A stretch of DNA of 64,000 bases from Nomascus leucogenys (taxonomy: Eukaryota; Chordata; Mammalia; Primates; Hylobatidae): the NCBI RefSeq assembly GCF_006542625.1, contig NC_044392.1, positions 92,135,334 to 92,199,333 on the forward strand, in the 5' to 3' direction. The stretch's first letter is position 1, and every line of letters begins with the position of its first letter. A program made the translations under genes and the position numbers. The notes under the pieces were generated by a model. It saw only the letters and a program-made list of their open reading frames with translations. It ran no database searches and was not told where the DNA came from. Shown one piece after another: positions 11,355 through 24,964 of the stretch.

Positions 11355-11897
11355 TGATGGAGAAACCCAGCAGACACTACCTTAAGCAAGCCATCATGGT
11401 CAACATCACTAATAATAAGACTTACCTACATCATGTACAGTGTACTCAGCATTCACAGAAGGACACATCACATCTGTGGTATTTCTGCTTAAGATGCATA
11501 ACCTTAATCCAATGATGAAAAAATATCAGCAAGCCAAGTTTGAGAGACTGAGAATGGAAAGGCTGAGGAATTGCCACAGATTAGAGGAGAATAAGAAGAA
11601 AAATCAACGAAATGCAATGTGGAATCCTGGATTGGACCCTGGGACAGAAAAAAAATTGAGGAAAAAACTGCCAAAATTTGAATAATCTTGAATTTAAAGA
11701 AATTTGAATATACCATGATTCATTTACTAGTATTATAGCAATTTTAACTTTCTGGTTTTGATAATTGTATCATGGTTATGTAACTTGTTAATATTAGGGG
11801 GAAGCTGGATGAAGGGCACACAAACTGCCTGCACAGTTCGTGCAAATTTTCTGTAAGTCTAACGTTGTTTCAAAAGCTAAAAGTTCAAAATTAAAAA
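11355..11897 (+). repeat. L1M-type LINE 3' end, second copy
   Basis: Same family as 1655-2185: 'tgccacagattagagg' near 11572, 'aaatgcaatgtggaatcctgg', 'tgataattgtatcatggttatg', 'gaagctggatgaagggcac' and 'attttctgtaagtc' before an A-rich end. Part of the middle is missing relative to the other copy. Confidence 0.75.
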
Positions 11898-14800
11898 ATC
11901 ATATTAGGAGTTAGATAGTCCCAGGTAGAGTTCAATGCAAAGCAGTTTTTCCTTCTACTGCTATATTCACGTTGGAGTGTCTCAAAAATCTTCCCCTCTC
12001 TGAAGTGGCCAATTAGGGATGAGAGGGAAGCTCAGAAATGAGACTGGCAAAATGGTTTGTTTGAGTGGACTGGAGGAAAGTGGGAACTGATTTGAGACAG
12101 GCCTGCTAATTTCACTTAGACCACCTGCCTGGTTCAATACAAGCCAGTGACCTAAACATGATGGGCCGTTGCCAGCCCTCTGCTGGCATTCTGAAATGAC
12201 TACACAGGAGTCAAATCTGGGAATGCCGAGATTTGCAAATGGCAAAAGAACAGCAAAGGATTAATGACTTTTCACGAGCATTCTGAGACACACACATATA
12301 TAGAAAGTCGCCAGGAGCTATGCTGCATGAATTAACATGAACTAGTCACCCAAAATAAAACCTTTTCCCAATAAGTTGTGACATATAATATGATGCATTA
12401 TTTAAAAAAAAACTCTAAATAGAACCTTTTATCACATTTCCTGAGGCAATAGAATGGAATTTTTTAAAAATACAACAATTATTTCTTAGTTTGCTCTTTT
12501 TCTGTCAAGCATGCAACTGCGTTTTCTTTCTTCTGAAGCAGTTCATATTATGATGAGTGAAAGGAGAGAAATAAAAGAGCTATGATCGTATCAACCACAA
12601 CTGAACAAATACATTTATTAAAAAGAACTCCTACCAGAAATCTTAGAAGCCTCACAAAGTCTTTTTCACACACTAACTCTATTATAAACTGAAACGTCCC
12701 TTTCTTTTATTTTAAAGTATTGTCATCATCCACCGTGCATGTACCAACCAGTGATTTACACCGTGTCAGATGATAATACACTAGTAAATTTGGTATTTTA
12801 ATGGCCTTAATAGCTGTAATAAAGAAATTAAATCAGATGTCATATACTGAATGTACATTTTTTGCCACCAACAATAAACTGAATTATAGCAGGCTAAATA
12901 TTAGAGAGCAAAATATGTATATATTTGCAATTGAAAGCACATGTGAAAACCACTCTAAGATAAGCAGAAAAGGCTCTGGAGTTGGCAGAGGAGCAGGAAA
13001 CATGCTAGGCTTCTCTAACTTGTTCCTCTTTCTCAGTTCTTTCAGTTTTGTCCTTTAGGCTGATTCACTCTAAACTTCTTCCTGAAGAGCATCACGTTGT
13101 ACCCTTCCCCTCCTCTTACCCAACCAAAATCCTAACACCCAAGCCTGAAATTTTAATAAGCACACAAATTCACACAGCTGATGAATATAACACACCATGG
13201 GTAAACAGCAGGGAGGGGCTAAATGGAAAACTCATTTGTTAGTTTTCCCACTTGGAGGTGGTTATTTTTTAAATTACTGATATTGGACACTGTAGGAGTG
13301 CCCTTTTCATACACACTGAAGCACTCCACTGGCCCCAGGAGTCACTAAGACTAGTGGATTTTAATAGTTACAGATCTTAAATGGAGGGTTAGAAATTGTT
13401 TCTTTGCATTACAATTACAACAAGGAATTAACCCCAAGGGTACCCACTTAATTTCATAATATATAGACTGGAACGCTAATGTGCCTCTTCCACAGTGTAA
13501 TAAAGAGGCAACTGGCCCTTCTCTTCCCGGGGTGGGTTTTTGTAAAACATATCACAAAAAAATGTAAAACGAAGAAGATTTGGAGTTAACAAGCTCCATA
13601 ATGTCACCAGCTCCAGTGCCTGGCATGAGTGGGCTCTCACAGGTACTGAGCACTGCTGTTTTTGTTTTTACAGTGGGAGCTCAATCCCGGCACTTCTCCT
13701 TGAATTGCTTCACCGACACACACACACACATACACAGCGGAAACTGAGAGGAGGAAAGATAATTTACAATTAAGCACATAAAGTCACAAGGACGAAGGAG
13801 AGACTTGGAACAGGACTTGCTAATTACCTCGTTTCCGAGATGGGGCCAGCAGTGCTCACTGCCCAATTCTGGTCATGTCAGTTTAACCCACTGCACTCTG
13901 CCAGTGACCTTAGCTTCATTTTATGGGAACTCTGTTCCTACTTGATGGAACCTGAAGCAAAACCAAGGGTTAGGATTTTCCATCTTCAGGCTCCAAGTGT
14001 CTGAAGCCACTTCCTGGCAGAGATTTGAAATCCTGGATCCCTGCTGAGTAGCCCTCTCAGTTTAAAGGCATCTTTAGTTCCCAATGCTTTTTCATGATGT
14101 TTGACTATGGCTCTCTGAGACAAATGAGAGGAAGGACACTATTTCAGAAATAGAGCTTTAGACAGAGGTAGGATAGAGACAGCAGGAAGCAAATGGCAAT
14201 TCAATAAAAGCATAACCCTTAGAGGAGAATGTTTTTCTCTTATATGATGCATTTCCAACATCAATCATAATGTTTGGCCCACTACAGGCTTCCAGCCAGT
14301 TACAACCTGGGACTCAGTTCTTCCTTTCCACTGAAAATGTCAGCTCTATAGATATCTGCAAGTTTCCCAGTCAACATGGGGAAAACTGACGCTCCAAAGA
14401 GAAGAAAGAACAGATTACTCAACTCATATGTTCACATCTATCATGCAGATCACATTTCCAGAGACAGATAAGGTTGTATATAAAAGCTGTGAAAAAACCC
14501 TGGCTTCAGTGAAAAGCACCCTTTTACAAATCAAAATTTCCAGCTTCCCTCCTGGGATAGGAAGCAGTGGCTTGAAGCAGATGTCAAGAGGGCTGTCAGC
14601 AGAGCACTAGAGATGGGAAGTCTCTAAGGAGCACCAAGGAAGACATTTATCACAAGAGAAATTTGAGAGTCTTCTTTACTGGCTCAGAGCTACAGAAACC
14701 ATTTCTGGAAACGATTTCTAGAAGAGTTTGGTATTGTTCGCAAACCCACAAGTAGCAGAAAGTGAGAAAACGAAGGCATGTTGACCCCAGAAAACAAACA

Positions 14801-17800
14801 CAATGAACAGTCCACCAGAAAACCAGTGAAGAATTCACCATGATTTAGCGGGTGATTCTCCACTTAGTTAAGAAGCTTAGTCTTTGTAAATGTAAACCAT
14901 GAACCCTGTGTCAAGGATGGGGGCAGTAATGCATATGTTGGTCAGCGGTCACAAACTTTTCTAGCCTCACTTTTCCTCATTCCCCATTTTCATCCTCTTA
15001 AAAACACACGTCTCTATAAGCTGTTCCCTAATGTATAAAACTTCGACTTATTAAAAGTTCATCTCAAAATAGCTCCGTGTTTTTTTCCAATGACTTTAAT
15101 TGTGTTTGTCCTGGGTTCATAAACTTGGGGAGCTTGAAGCGTTTAAAAAAACACACAAATGTGGTATCCAAATATTTTAGTTTCTCTAAGCTCGATGCAC
15201 TCTAATTGGCTTTTTCCTTTAAAAATTATAATTAAAAGAAGTAAGCTCACCTATGTATAAGGTTCTCATTTCTTTATTTACCTTAAATCTTTTCATGCAG
15301 AAAACTGTTAATGTTCTTTCTTTTGTTTTGTATTAAATATAAATAGAGTACAAAACAACTCTTTAATTAGAATTACATGGGATATATACCCTACAAGTTT
15401 TATTTTCTGAGTTTTCCCCTGACATTTTCAAATTGAATATCATATTCAACATCAACCTAACCAATAAAAAGCAATTTAATTTTATAATGAACCAAGAGAA
15501 TATCTAAATTTGGCATATCAGACAGTTTTTGTCTCTGTTGAATTATTTTAGATGTTTTAGTTAAACTGACTTACAATAGCAAATTTCACATCCTTCAAGC
15601 AATATAAGACTATAGCCTCCTGGTATATTATTAGTATTTAGAGCTAAAACTTATTCATTTCAAATCACATTTGGTAAATGCCTACTACTATATATTCCAT
15701 TTACAACACTATTTACTTTATAAGTCTTCTCAGAGACTGTAGCTTTTAATATCAGATAGTACATCATAGTATTTTATATTTTCAATATACATCACAATGT
15801 TGGTGGTTATTTGGAGCTCAACTAATTCTTCTTAAGTAATTTAATGTTTCTTAAATGATTGAAAGTTTGCTATAGTATAAGTAGGCTGGGTAGACCTATT
15901 CATCATATATTGCCCACCCAAAATGATAGAAGTTGTTTCAAAAATGTAATATAAACACATACACATACTCACATACACATACTCACATACACATCCAAAA
16001 AAAATTTTATTCTTTTCTAGATTCCGAAGTTCACACTGGTAGATGGCCAAGAGAAGAACAAAAATCATATCTCTAACAGCTGTAATGCTGTGAAAATAAG
16101 AAGCATTTCTCTAAGTCTTTGACTCTGGCCCTAATAGTTTCTTGAAATTTTGCCCAGCATGCCAGTGACCCTGGGAACAGTGGTCCAAAACTGAATGCTT
16201 CAATTTCTCTCATAAAACCATTTTATCTCTCCTGTTTCCCTTTTTAATCAAAGGGACAAATTATTTTCTAAGGCTGCAGGGATTTTTTGGGATATGCTAA
16301 GTTGACATACTCTTAGACTTGCCTTTGGACGTATCAGGCAACCTTTTGGATAAAAGAGCCTAGGCCTTCAGGCTGGGGAGGTAGGTTAGGAAGCCACCAA
16401 TATAGAGATGGAATTTAAATCCATGAAATTACCTAAGTGGTGAATATAAAAGGAGAAGAGTAAGAGTGCGAGCTGAGTCACAGATAACTCCAACATGTGG
16501 AGAAAATGAGAGGAAGCGATCCAAGGACGGGAGAAGGAGCAGGCAGTGAGGTGGGCACGAATCTCCACAGCATGGTGGCCTTAGTTTAGGTTGAAGCAGG
16601 TGTTTCAAGGAGGCTGATCCACTCTGTTAACTGCTACTGATAGGTCAGGTTTAGTTAAATGAGCACCATCCTTATCAACATTGTGGTTATCAGTGACCTT
16701 GATAAGAGCTGCTTCAATGAGTGCTGAGGGTTAAAGCATGATTGGAGTGGCCCCCAAACAGACTATGGAGACAAAAAGGAAACTTTTCAAGGAATGTTCA
16801 GTTTCAAAAAGTGGATAATTGAGATTGTAATAGGAAAGGGATGTAGAGTCAGAATATTTTTCAAGATAGAAGAAAAATTACAATTGTGCTTAGGTCTCAA
16901 TAAGAATGGACTATTAGAAAGTGAATATTTGATTTTGCAGAAAAGCAAGAAAAGAATTGTGTGATTCCCTTGAGTGGGAACGAGAAGCTGGAATCCAGTT
17001 GACAAGGGAGGGAGACACACAGGGAGAGATCATCAATAGCAACAAGGAGGAGGACAGAGTTCCCAAGGTGGAGAGACATGGTGGTGGCAGCAGATGAAAA
17101 TGTTTCATCTGATGGTTTATATTTTCTTATCATTCAGCTCTTAAGCAACTCCCACCACTCAAAAAGCTTTCCTTGCCACTCAATCTAAGTAGCTCTCCTT
17201 TTCACAGGGTCTCATGCAACCCTATTTTACTATCTATAAAGCATTTATGGATTTTTCGACATTATTGTATAATTTGTTTACTTATATACAAGTCTTCCAA
17301 CCAAGAACATAGAACTTACTTCCCTTCTTTAATACTCTATTAATTCCCAAACTAAAAAGGAAGGAATACAAACAGTAAACTTAACATATAATTGTTGGAT
17401 GAACAAATTAAATAAAGCTTCAGAAATAAGCATTTTCTAGAATCTAAATGACTTCAAATGTGCTATTACCAGAATCAAGTATTTTTTCTACGTTTATTCA
17501 CACGGGGAGCAAGGTCTGTAGGTAGCTGTGCCTGTACTACTCACCCTGTTAGAAACACATACTCCTGAGAGTTGTGTACCAGTGAATTAGATCATTCAAA
17601 GGCATGTTATAGGATGCAGGCTCACAGCATTGAAAAGGAGCACTTATCTACAACACAAACATTCAGCTAGCCTTGCTGAGGCACTGTACATTATATACAA
17701 AGGATGATGCAGAGAAGGAAAAAGATCATTCAGAAAGTAGAGAAAAGCTCAGGACTTGAAACCATTAAAGAGAAAAGAGTTATTCTTAAATGTTTTTCTG

Positions 17801-17814
17801 GCACTTGATATTTA
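11898..17814. other. long mostly unique noncoding stretch
   Basis: No gene recognised. Small features only: a short CA run near 13715-13730 and the tandem repeat at 15954-15996. A block at about 16590-16770 resembles an old dispersed repeat ('gtttcaaggagg...tgaccttgataagagctg'), but I cannot name it. Confidence 0.45.
15954..15996. repeat. 14-bp tandem repeat, about 2.6 copies
   Basis: Unit acacatactcacat repeats at 15961-15974 and 15975-15988, then a partial copy. Confidence 0.85.
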
Positions 17815-17819
17815 CTTTC

Positions 17820-17965
17820 CATAATTTTAATAGTATTTCACCAAATCACTCCAGAGGTCAGTTAGTATTGCTGCACTCTACTAATTTTTACAGAGCTGTA
17901 AACTGAAACTGTAAGAGATTAAGTGCTCCACACAAAGAAAGTTATCTGCAGCTGCTGAAAAACTC
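17820..17965 (+). repeat. possible MIR fragment
   Basis: 'tttttacagagctgtaaactgaaactg' then 'gagattaagtgctcc' follows the MIR '...ttacagatgaggaaactgagg...agaggttaagt' order. Diverged. Confidence 0.45.
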
Positions 17966-19260
17966 ACAATCATGTTCCCTGCTTTTCTTAGCCCACCTAA
18001 GCCTACTGTCCCTCTAAAACCAATGATGTGACAGAATCAACGGTTGAATGATTATGAGCAGCCATGATTGACTACTACATACATAATTTTTTCTGAAACG
18101 ATTTTACTTCTCTGGACTGATTTGCATTGATCTGCATTAAAAATATATACAAAGAAAAACAGTTCATCTATGAATATCAAGCCCAAACCCAGCTAGGAGT
18201 GCTTACGCCTTGGTTGAGCTATGCCAAGAAGCAATTAGACACTACCCAGTGGCTCCAGATTTAACCTGTTATTTATTTCAGTTAGGCAGAGGGAATCTAT
18301 GAAATTGTCTATGGCTAAGCACCTTGGAAATTTTCCCAGGCTGTTCTTCAAAGGTTAACTGGTCACCCTTGGCAAATAGAAGCAAAAGAGGCAACGAAAC
18401 TGGGGAACCGGAAAATAGAGACACAGACATCCTGAAAAAAAAGAAAGTTTAGTAGAACATGAGGAAGTTTTGGTAAAAGAAAAATACAAAAGGAAATCAA
18501 AGAATTGGCTCTTTTTCTTTAATTTTTTAAGATTTTTAATAGTAGAAGAGGTTTTGTTTTAAAAAGTTGGTCATTCTTCCAAAATTGTGTTCCCAAATGA
18601 GAAATAACATTCCATTCTCTTCTATCTCCAGTAAAGGAGAATTTCACACCCCTGCTCCAAACCACATATTAGAATAATAACATTCTGCCTATGGTGTAAA
18701 ATGACTTCCATAATCGGCCTTTTTGTTCATCACACAAAGGCTTTTGCAAAAATAGAGTGTAAAGCAATATTGCTTGATCATGTTCTCCCCAATTAGGTAA
18801 GTGCCATTTACAGAGGAAAATAGAAGATCAATTTGTAAGACCCACAAATGTATAAAAATAATTCAGGTTTGGTCATTCTTTTGTACTTTTTTCTTCCCTC
18901 CTCCTTTTGTTCCTTTTTTTTTTCCTCTTTTAATTTTTTTATGATGTTTGCTGCCAATCTTGGACATTCTAAAAGAATCAGGTCACAGTCTATGTCATTA
19001 ATAAATGTCATGCCCAAATAGATGTAGAGAACAAGGCGGTCCTGTTGATAAAACAATACCTTTCCCGGCTTTGTCCCTCCTGTTTCTCCGATCATCTCAA
19101 TTGCTTTCCCTTGACCTTGAAACCTGCTTTATTTTCCACTTCTAAGATTCTACCCTAAAACACGACCCAAATTTTAGAAAAAAGTTGAGGACAAATCAAA
19201 TCTCTGTTTGTTAAACGAAAAAAATTATTATAGAAATCTTCTAAATTAGAAGTATTAAGT
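17966..19260. other. unique noncoding stretch
   Basis: No gene recognised. A T/C-rich run lies at about 18885-18940. The 95-codon open frame at 18808-19095 (-) is lysine/glutamate-rich only because it crosses this run. Confidence 0.45.
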
Positions 19261-19264
19261 AAAT

Positions 19265-19560
19265 TCCAATTTATTGTCTGTGTGACATAGTATAAAAATA
19301 TTGAAATATGACAAAGGTCATTCAATACATGTGGGAATGCTTTGGATATTCAATGTTAAATGAAAAGAATAGGATGCAAACTTGCATAACTATGTGATTA
19401 TAATTATATATAAAAAGTAGAAAATAGAAATACAATTGAATATTACATATTTGTTAAGATAGTTGTGCTTTTATTCTTTTCTCTATATTCCAGATTTTCT
19501 ATAAAATTATTCTTTCATTTAATTTTTTTAATTTTTAAGAGATTTATTATATAAAAAGAT
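19265..19560 (+). repeat. L1M 3' end fragment
   Basis: 'atgtgggaatgcttt...aatgttaaatgaaaag' and 'tatgtgattataattatatat', then 'ctatattccagattttctataaaattatt', match the late ORF2/3' UTR pattern of old L1 elements. Confidence 0.6.
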
Positions 19561-19564
19561 CTAT

Positions 19565-20090
19565 ATTAATTCCAGTTCTTCTTTTTCTTTGTCCCTGTTA
19601 GGTATTTCTTGATTCTTGGAATAGATGTGTGTGTGGGCAAAAAACATATTTGGATTAAGCCAAGTTTCTGTTCTCTGAGCTATTTGATAAGGGCAGGGAT
19701 TTAGAAGGAGAAAGAGTTATATAATCAGAGTTTTATTAAAACTGCTTGGGATTTTATAGATCATCTGTTTGAAATCTCACATTTTATGACAGAGAAACTG
19801 AGAAAGATACAGCTAGAAAAATATAAAGAGCAGATAAGTGGATGGATCCAATGGACATGTTGTGTGTTGAATGAAATCTTTGTAATTATTTCAGAAGGCT
19901 CTGGGTACGATCACTCACAGGTCTAGGTAATAGAAAACTGCTGTCCTTTCTAATTCATTCTCCCTGCCCCCATTATTTTCTAATGCCTTCCAGCATCTAA
20001 AAGCCTGTTTCTCCAGAGAAGCTACAGAGCCGATGTTTACAAAACTCAGAGACAGTGCAGAAGATATTTTTAGAATTGTCTAAGTGCTAG
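19565..20090. other. unique noncoding stretch
   Basis: No gene or repeat recognised. Confidence 0.4.
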
Positions 20091-20096
20091 GAACAA

Positions 20097-20512
20097 TGTG
20101 TGGTAGATGCTGTAGAGCCCATTCAGATGACCTGCCAATGCTGAGTTTTTTATTTCCCCAGCTTCTGGGAATAAGGGCTGCTGACTGGCTCACGGCCCAA
20201 GTCACTCTCTGTGAACCGCCATTGGTCAAAGTGGCCCGACCGAGTTATTCTCCTCGTGGAGGTGGCAGTCTGCACCCAATCACTGGTCAGTGTAAGGGTA
20301 TAATGACACAGTGTGCTTGCCTTGATTTGGGACAACTCTTGAGAGCCGTTTCTGTTTCAGAGTTCCCCGTAGGGTCAGCCAAAGCTCCGCAGCAGTTGCA
20401 CTGCAGGTCTAGTTCTCCCTGGATCCATCTTGCTTCCTTCATTCCCCAGCAAACCTCCTACAGGCAAATCTCTATCTCAAAGTCTATTTCCCAGAGAACC
20501 CACACTAAGACA
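20097..20512 (+). repeat. probable ancient LTR
   Basis: It is more GC-rich than the surroundings. It carries 'gggtataatgacacagtg', 'gggacaactcttgagagcc' and an end resembling an LTR 3' part: 'aaacctcctacagg', 'tatttcccagagaaccc' and 'cactaagaca'. TG...CA termini are plausible. Family not named. The 144-codon open frame at 20084-20518 falls almost wholly inside it. Confidence 0.5.
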
Positions 20513-20819
20513 ATGTAACTGAACCATTACATACAAAATCATTACAAAATGTAGAGTTTATTTTGCCTGAAGTTGTGTTGTTTTCAACTTCTTAAAACAA
20601 AAGTAGGGACCTGGTTTCAGAGTTATAGACCCTCTCCTCCCAGAAGGAAGAATAGAGCTGAACAATTATCTGTGAAATTTGATCCATTTAGATAACCAAT
20701 TTTGCTTGACTACTCCTTCCTTTGTAAGAAGAAGCCTTTATACTGGTTAATGTTATTCTTGTTTCTGTTTTGAAGCTATAGGTATATACAAAAGGAAAAT
20801 TAACCTGTGGGCCATCATC

Positions 20820-20990
20820 ATCTTTGCTACTCAAAGTATGATTGCTGTACCAGCAGCCTGGGCATCACTCGTGAGCTTGTTAGAAATTCAGACTCTCAGG
20901 CCCCACTCCAGCCCACTGACTCATCATCTGCAGTTGATCAAGACTCCCAGGTGTCTCATATGCACACTAAACTTTGATAATCACTAAACT
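20820..20990 (+). mobile_element. MER5A-like hAT (Charlie) fragment
   Basis: Order of motifs matches MER5A: 'ctactcaaagtatg', 'ccagcagcctgggcatcac', 'gagcttgttagaaattcag', 'aggccccactccagccc', 'cccaggtgtc' and 'actttgataatcac'. Length about 170 bp against roughly 190 for the family. Confidence 0.85.
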
Positions 20991-21039
20991 ACACCACCGT
21001 TGTTACATCAGCCTGCTTGTTAAGACTGGGCATTGTGCA

Positions 21040-21175
21040 AAGGGAAAACAAGCATTGGAGTCAGAAGAATTCAATTTCTGCCTCCTTCTTGCAGAGCACC
21101 TTGGGCAAGTAAGTCTTCATCTCCTTGGTATCTATTTGCTATAACTTATGGATTTTTATGAGGAGCTATCTTTGC
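21040..21175 (-). repeat. MIR fragment
   Basis: 'cattggagtcagaag', 'caatttctgcc' and 'ccttgggcaagtaagtcttcatctcc' correspond to antisense MIR. Confidence 0.55.
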
Positions 21176-21189
21176 TTTTGTTTAAATAA

Positions 21190-21440
21190 TTTTTGCTGAG
21201 CATCTGTAATGGGCCAAGCACTGTTTTGAAGGCACCTGCATTAGGAAGAACAAGACAGATTCAAGTCCTGCCTGTCAATCGTTCCACAAACATGCACTGA
21301 TCATGGACCATATGTCTTGGTGCTAGGATTAATTCAATAAACAAGATAGAACGTTTTGTAGCCAATAGTTGAAGATAAGAACAAACACTGAATAAGTCAT
21401 TACCAAAAAAACTTGTCAATGCTACAAAGGAGAACTACAG
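21190..21440 (+). repeat. possible old mammalian-wide repeat
   Basis: 'gctgagcatctgtaatgggccaagcactg' followed by 'caagtcctgcctgtc' resembles the dispersed 'gcacctactatgtgccaggcactg' repeat class. Confidence 0.35.
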
Positions 21441-21959
21441 GAACAGAGAGAGCTCATATTATGGGAATTAGTCCACATTAGATAAGGGAGCCCTCTAAAT
21501 CTCTCTCTCTTTATGTTGCTTCCTGGCTAATACAGGTGTGCATGTCCCTTAATGCAGACCTAATGGGGGAAGGGGTCACTGGATGAGGATGGGTGGGCAG
21601 CACTGGGGGAGTTCTCCCAGAGGAAATGTCATCTGCTGTGACCTGCAAAATGAGTAGGGTTTTTGTTATGATTAATGTGGAAGCTAGAATGACCCAAACA
21701 GGGAGAAGAGCATGCATTAATTTAGAGTTTTTAAAAAGAGAAGTGCCATCATCAGAAACACATTTTAGAGGAATCTCTTTGCACTATAGAAAATAGATTA
21801 ATAGTGCAATGCTGTCAATGCTTCCTAACTGTTCTCCTAGGTTTCTGACTTGCTCCCTTCCAACTTATTTTTAAATTAATCTCAGCCTCTACTCTGGGCC
21901 AGACCCTCACTTAGGTACTTTTTCTATATGTTGTATTAAGCATGTCTTTTGAACCTGAT

Positions 21960-22420
21960 ACTTTGATATCTGGGCCCTTGCCCACCCTGGAGAAACTGCC
22001 CTTCCCAGGGCTAGCCACTTCCTGGAGATCCTGTGCCTATCCTGTGCCTTTTATATGCAAATCAACCAATCCAGAACCCATGAGCCACTTACCTCCTTTC
22101 TCAGGCTCTCACTCAAGCTAGCCAAGATCCCATTGTCCTGATCACCCCACGACCAGGTACCAGACAACTAGAGAAGTTCTCACACCTCGGAGCCCACTGA
22201 AATTATTCAAACTAGCCAGTCATAAGCTTGCTTACCCTGCCTTGCTCGTTCTTTCCCACAGAAACAACCATAAAGACTTTTGCCCACATTTTTTCCTCAC
22301 TCCCTCTTCCATCTAACCAACCCTGATGCTTTTGTGTGGCCCTGTGCGGTGCAGCATGCCTCCTTCTCTGGAGAACTGTGAGTAACACATTCTCTTTTCA
22401 ATGCCAATCATCTTCTCCTC
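21960..22420 (+). repeat. possible ERV-type LTR
   Basis: It contains 'atgcaaatcaaccaatcc' (octamer- and CCAAT-like), 'ttaccctgccttgctcg', 'gcccacattttttcctcactccctc', 'gtgtggccctgtgcgg' and 'ctctggagaactgtgagtaa', an order seen in some ERV1 LTRs. Boundaries and family are unsure. Confidence 0.4.
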
Positions 22421-22424
22421 TGTT

Positions 22425-24295
22425 GACCTTAGCAAACTTGAATAAAAATAAAACTTACATTTTAAGAGTTGTCTCACTTTCTAACACTTCTATAGTCTAG
22501 GGTTCATTTCTTCCATTTTTTGAGATGACAAAACTAAGACTCCTCTATCTATCTCAGAGCCTTCCATCTTGTTTAAACCAATATGGTAAGGTGAGAAGAG
22601 GGAAATATTTCTAGTATAATAGATTGGTCAGAATTCAAATATCACCTAGTATGACTCTGGCAGTAACAAATAACTGCAAGCATCTTAGTCATTCTATACA
22701 TAAAAACGTATTGCCCACTCACTAAACCCTCTTCAAGTCTAGATACTCTCCAGTGCAGCTCACTTCCCAGCAGCTAAGTATGGATTCTTCCAGGTTCTAT
22801 TTTGTGGCTCCGTCATCTCAACTCATGGCTTCTGGGGTCTTCAAGACCTCAGGCAAGGAAAAAGTGAAAACACACACTGATCATAAGCATTATATCTGGA
22901 GATGACGCATGTCACATTCATACACAGGTCATTGGCCAGAAGTCATCATATAACTAACCCAACAAGGAAGTTTGTAAAATATCGTAGAGTACATGAATAT
23001 TTGGTGAGTGCTTCCTGTGACAACCACTTCTGCCACTTTTTAGCTTTTTTGCCTTGGGAAATATCTTTACCTTCCATTAGCAAATTGTGGTGGCCCAAGT
23101 GCAGAGTTCAATAGCGATTCTATTGGAAAAATAAGTTGTGAATCGTTCCTTCCATTTTTAATCCATAGATGCAATGAGTTTAACATTCATTCCCTCTGTA
23201 GTCACTCAGAGCTCCATGAACTTTCTTTGGTGGAGTAACCTCTTTACTTACTTATACTTAGAATATAAATTACTAAAATTGCATTCCATTTTGTCCTTAT
23301 TTTCACTTTCAACTTTGGCTTGAGGCTTCTTGTATGTTTTTATTTGGGTTGTGTTGATTTTTTTAATATATATAGTCTAGAAACAGAATCATACACAGAT
23401 AACTGTCTCAATATTCAAATAGGTCTAAAGAAAATTGGAGTCTCTTTTACGATACCACAGAAATTAAATCAACCTAAAATTTCCTGCTTTAGCTAATTTA
23501 TTTCTCTTTCTATCTGCTGTTTCTTCCTGTTCTGAGTGTCTCTCCAATTGTAGCACCTCTTTGGGGCCACGTCATGTGGGACCCCTTCATAGATCACTGT
23601 TCAGTCTATATATGGTTGTGTTGGTCGCTTACATAGTCCTAATACAATCTGGCACTGTAAGAGTTGCTGAAGGTCATATGACACCCTGCACTGTATAACT
23701 CACCCCTGTCAGCTTATTTCAAAAGATAGCTTTGGTTGTAGCAGAGTCTCACAGTTTTACAGATTTCTCTGAAAGGTAGCATTGTGAAGAATTGTTTTTT
23801 TTAAGTAAATGGAGCTATAATTGTTATTTTCAGTTTAGTGTTGGCTTAGTATTCTAGAGACTAGTAAAACATTGACCCATAGGGTTAGTCACCAATGGCA
23901 TAGCTAGCACATCAGTTCTTTAAAACAAGGAGAAATATGTGAAAAACATGTCTTGTAGCCACGTCTTACTCTGTTACTGATATAATTTTTTTAATGATAC
24001 ATACAACCTTCTACAGATTTTCACTGACTGTTTGTTGTAGTACTGGATTTTCTTAATTTATACTTATAATTATTGTAAAAAACTGTATTGTTGCCATGAC
24101 AAAAATGCAAACTGAATTACGATCTGAAACATGTATGTCACCTAGTGAGCACAACAGAAAACTATGATCATTGTAACTTTAGAAAAAGAGAAAACAGATC
24201 AATTATGAGCAAAGAGCATGACGAATCTATAAATAGCCTTTCTACAATGGAGATGTGTAAAATACTACAGGATTTTTTTAAAGGAGTAAAAAGGA
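22425..24295. other. unique noncoding stretch
   Basis: No gene or clear repeat recognised. Confidence 0.4.
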
Positions 24296-24299
24296 ATTG

Positions 24300-24599
24300 A
24301 GACCAGGCACAGTGGCTCACACCGGTAATCCCAGCACTTTGGGAGGCCAAGGCAGGAGGATCACCTGAGGTCAGGAGTTCGAGAGCAGCCTGGCCAACGT
24401 GGTGAAACCCCATCTCTACTAAAAATACAAAAATTAGCCAGGCGTGGTGGCAGGTGCCTATAATCCCAGCTACTCGGGAGGTTGAGGCAGGAGAATCACT
24501 TGAACCCAGGAGGCAGAGGTTGCAGTGAGCTGAGATTGCACCACTGCACTCCAGCCTGAGTGAGATAGCGAGACTCCATCTCAAAAAAGAAAAAAAAAA
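24300..24599 (+). repeat. Alu (AluS-type)
   Basis: Full-length dimeric Alu: 'ccaggcacagtggctcac', 'gatcacctgaggtcaggagttcgag', middle A-rich linker and an A-rich 3' tail. The antisense open frame 24168-24602 is translated Alu, not a gene. Confidence 0.98.
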
Positions 24600-24659
24600 C
24601 ACTAAAATTTATCTCATAAATTCTGTTTTTCATAATTATGAGACAAATGAAAGGAAAAC

Positions 24660-24960
24660 CCCATCAGTGAACTGGTAAACATATTGAGCTAGGGCAGTCA
24701 TTGCAGCATTAGTTGTGGTTGGGGAAGGGAGTCAATCACTGGAAGTGGATGAGCAAAATGTACTGGATGAACACCACAGAGCATCGTGTGGTAATTAAAC
24801 ACAGCAAATGAGGCATGTCCATAGCTACATGGCTGGACCCTAAAAAAAATAAGGAAAAGAATGAGATACACATTTAATATCATTTACATAATTAAAAATA
24901 TACAAAACAAAAAAATATGAAACAAAAAGATGCACATCAAAACACTTGCCTATGATAATA
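24660..24960 (+). repeat. probable L1M fragment
   Basis: 'ggaagtggatgagcaaaatgtactgg' and 'cagagcatcgtgtggtaattaaa' resemble the late ORF2/3' end of old L1 ('...ggtatatccatacaatggaatactatgcagc'). An A-rich end follows to about 24935. Confidence 0.5.
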
Positions 24961-24964
24961 GAAC

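Noticed and set aside
15954..15996. Regular short repeats considered as a CRISPR-like array
   Set aside because: Repeats are directly adjacent without spacers, only 2.6 copies, in a primate genome.
20084..20518. 144-codon open frame, plus strand
   Set aside because: It lies in a probable ancient LTR, which is GC-richer and so has fewer chance stops.
24168..24602. 144-codon open frame, minus strand
   Set aside because: It is the antisense translation of an Alu, with the well-known Alu peptide pattern (CSGAISAHCNLCLLGSSDSPAS). No independent evidence of a gene.
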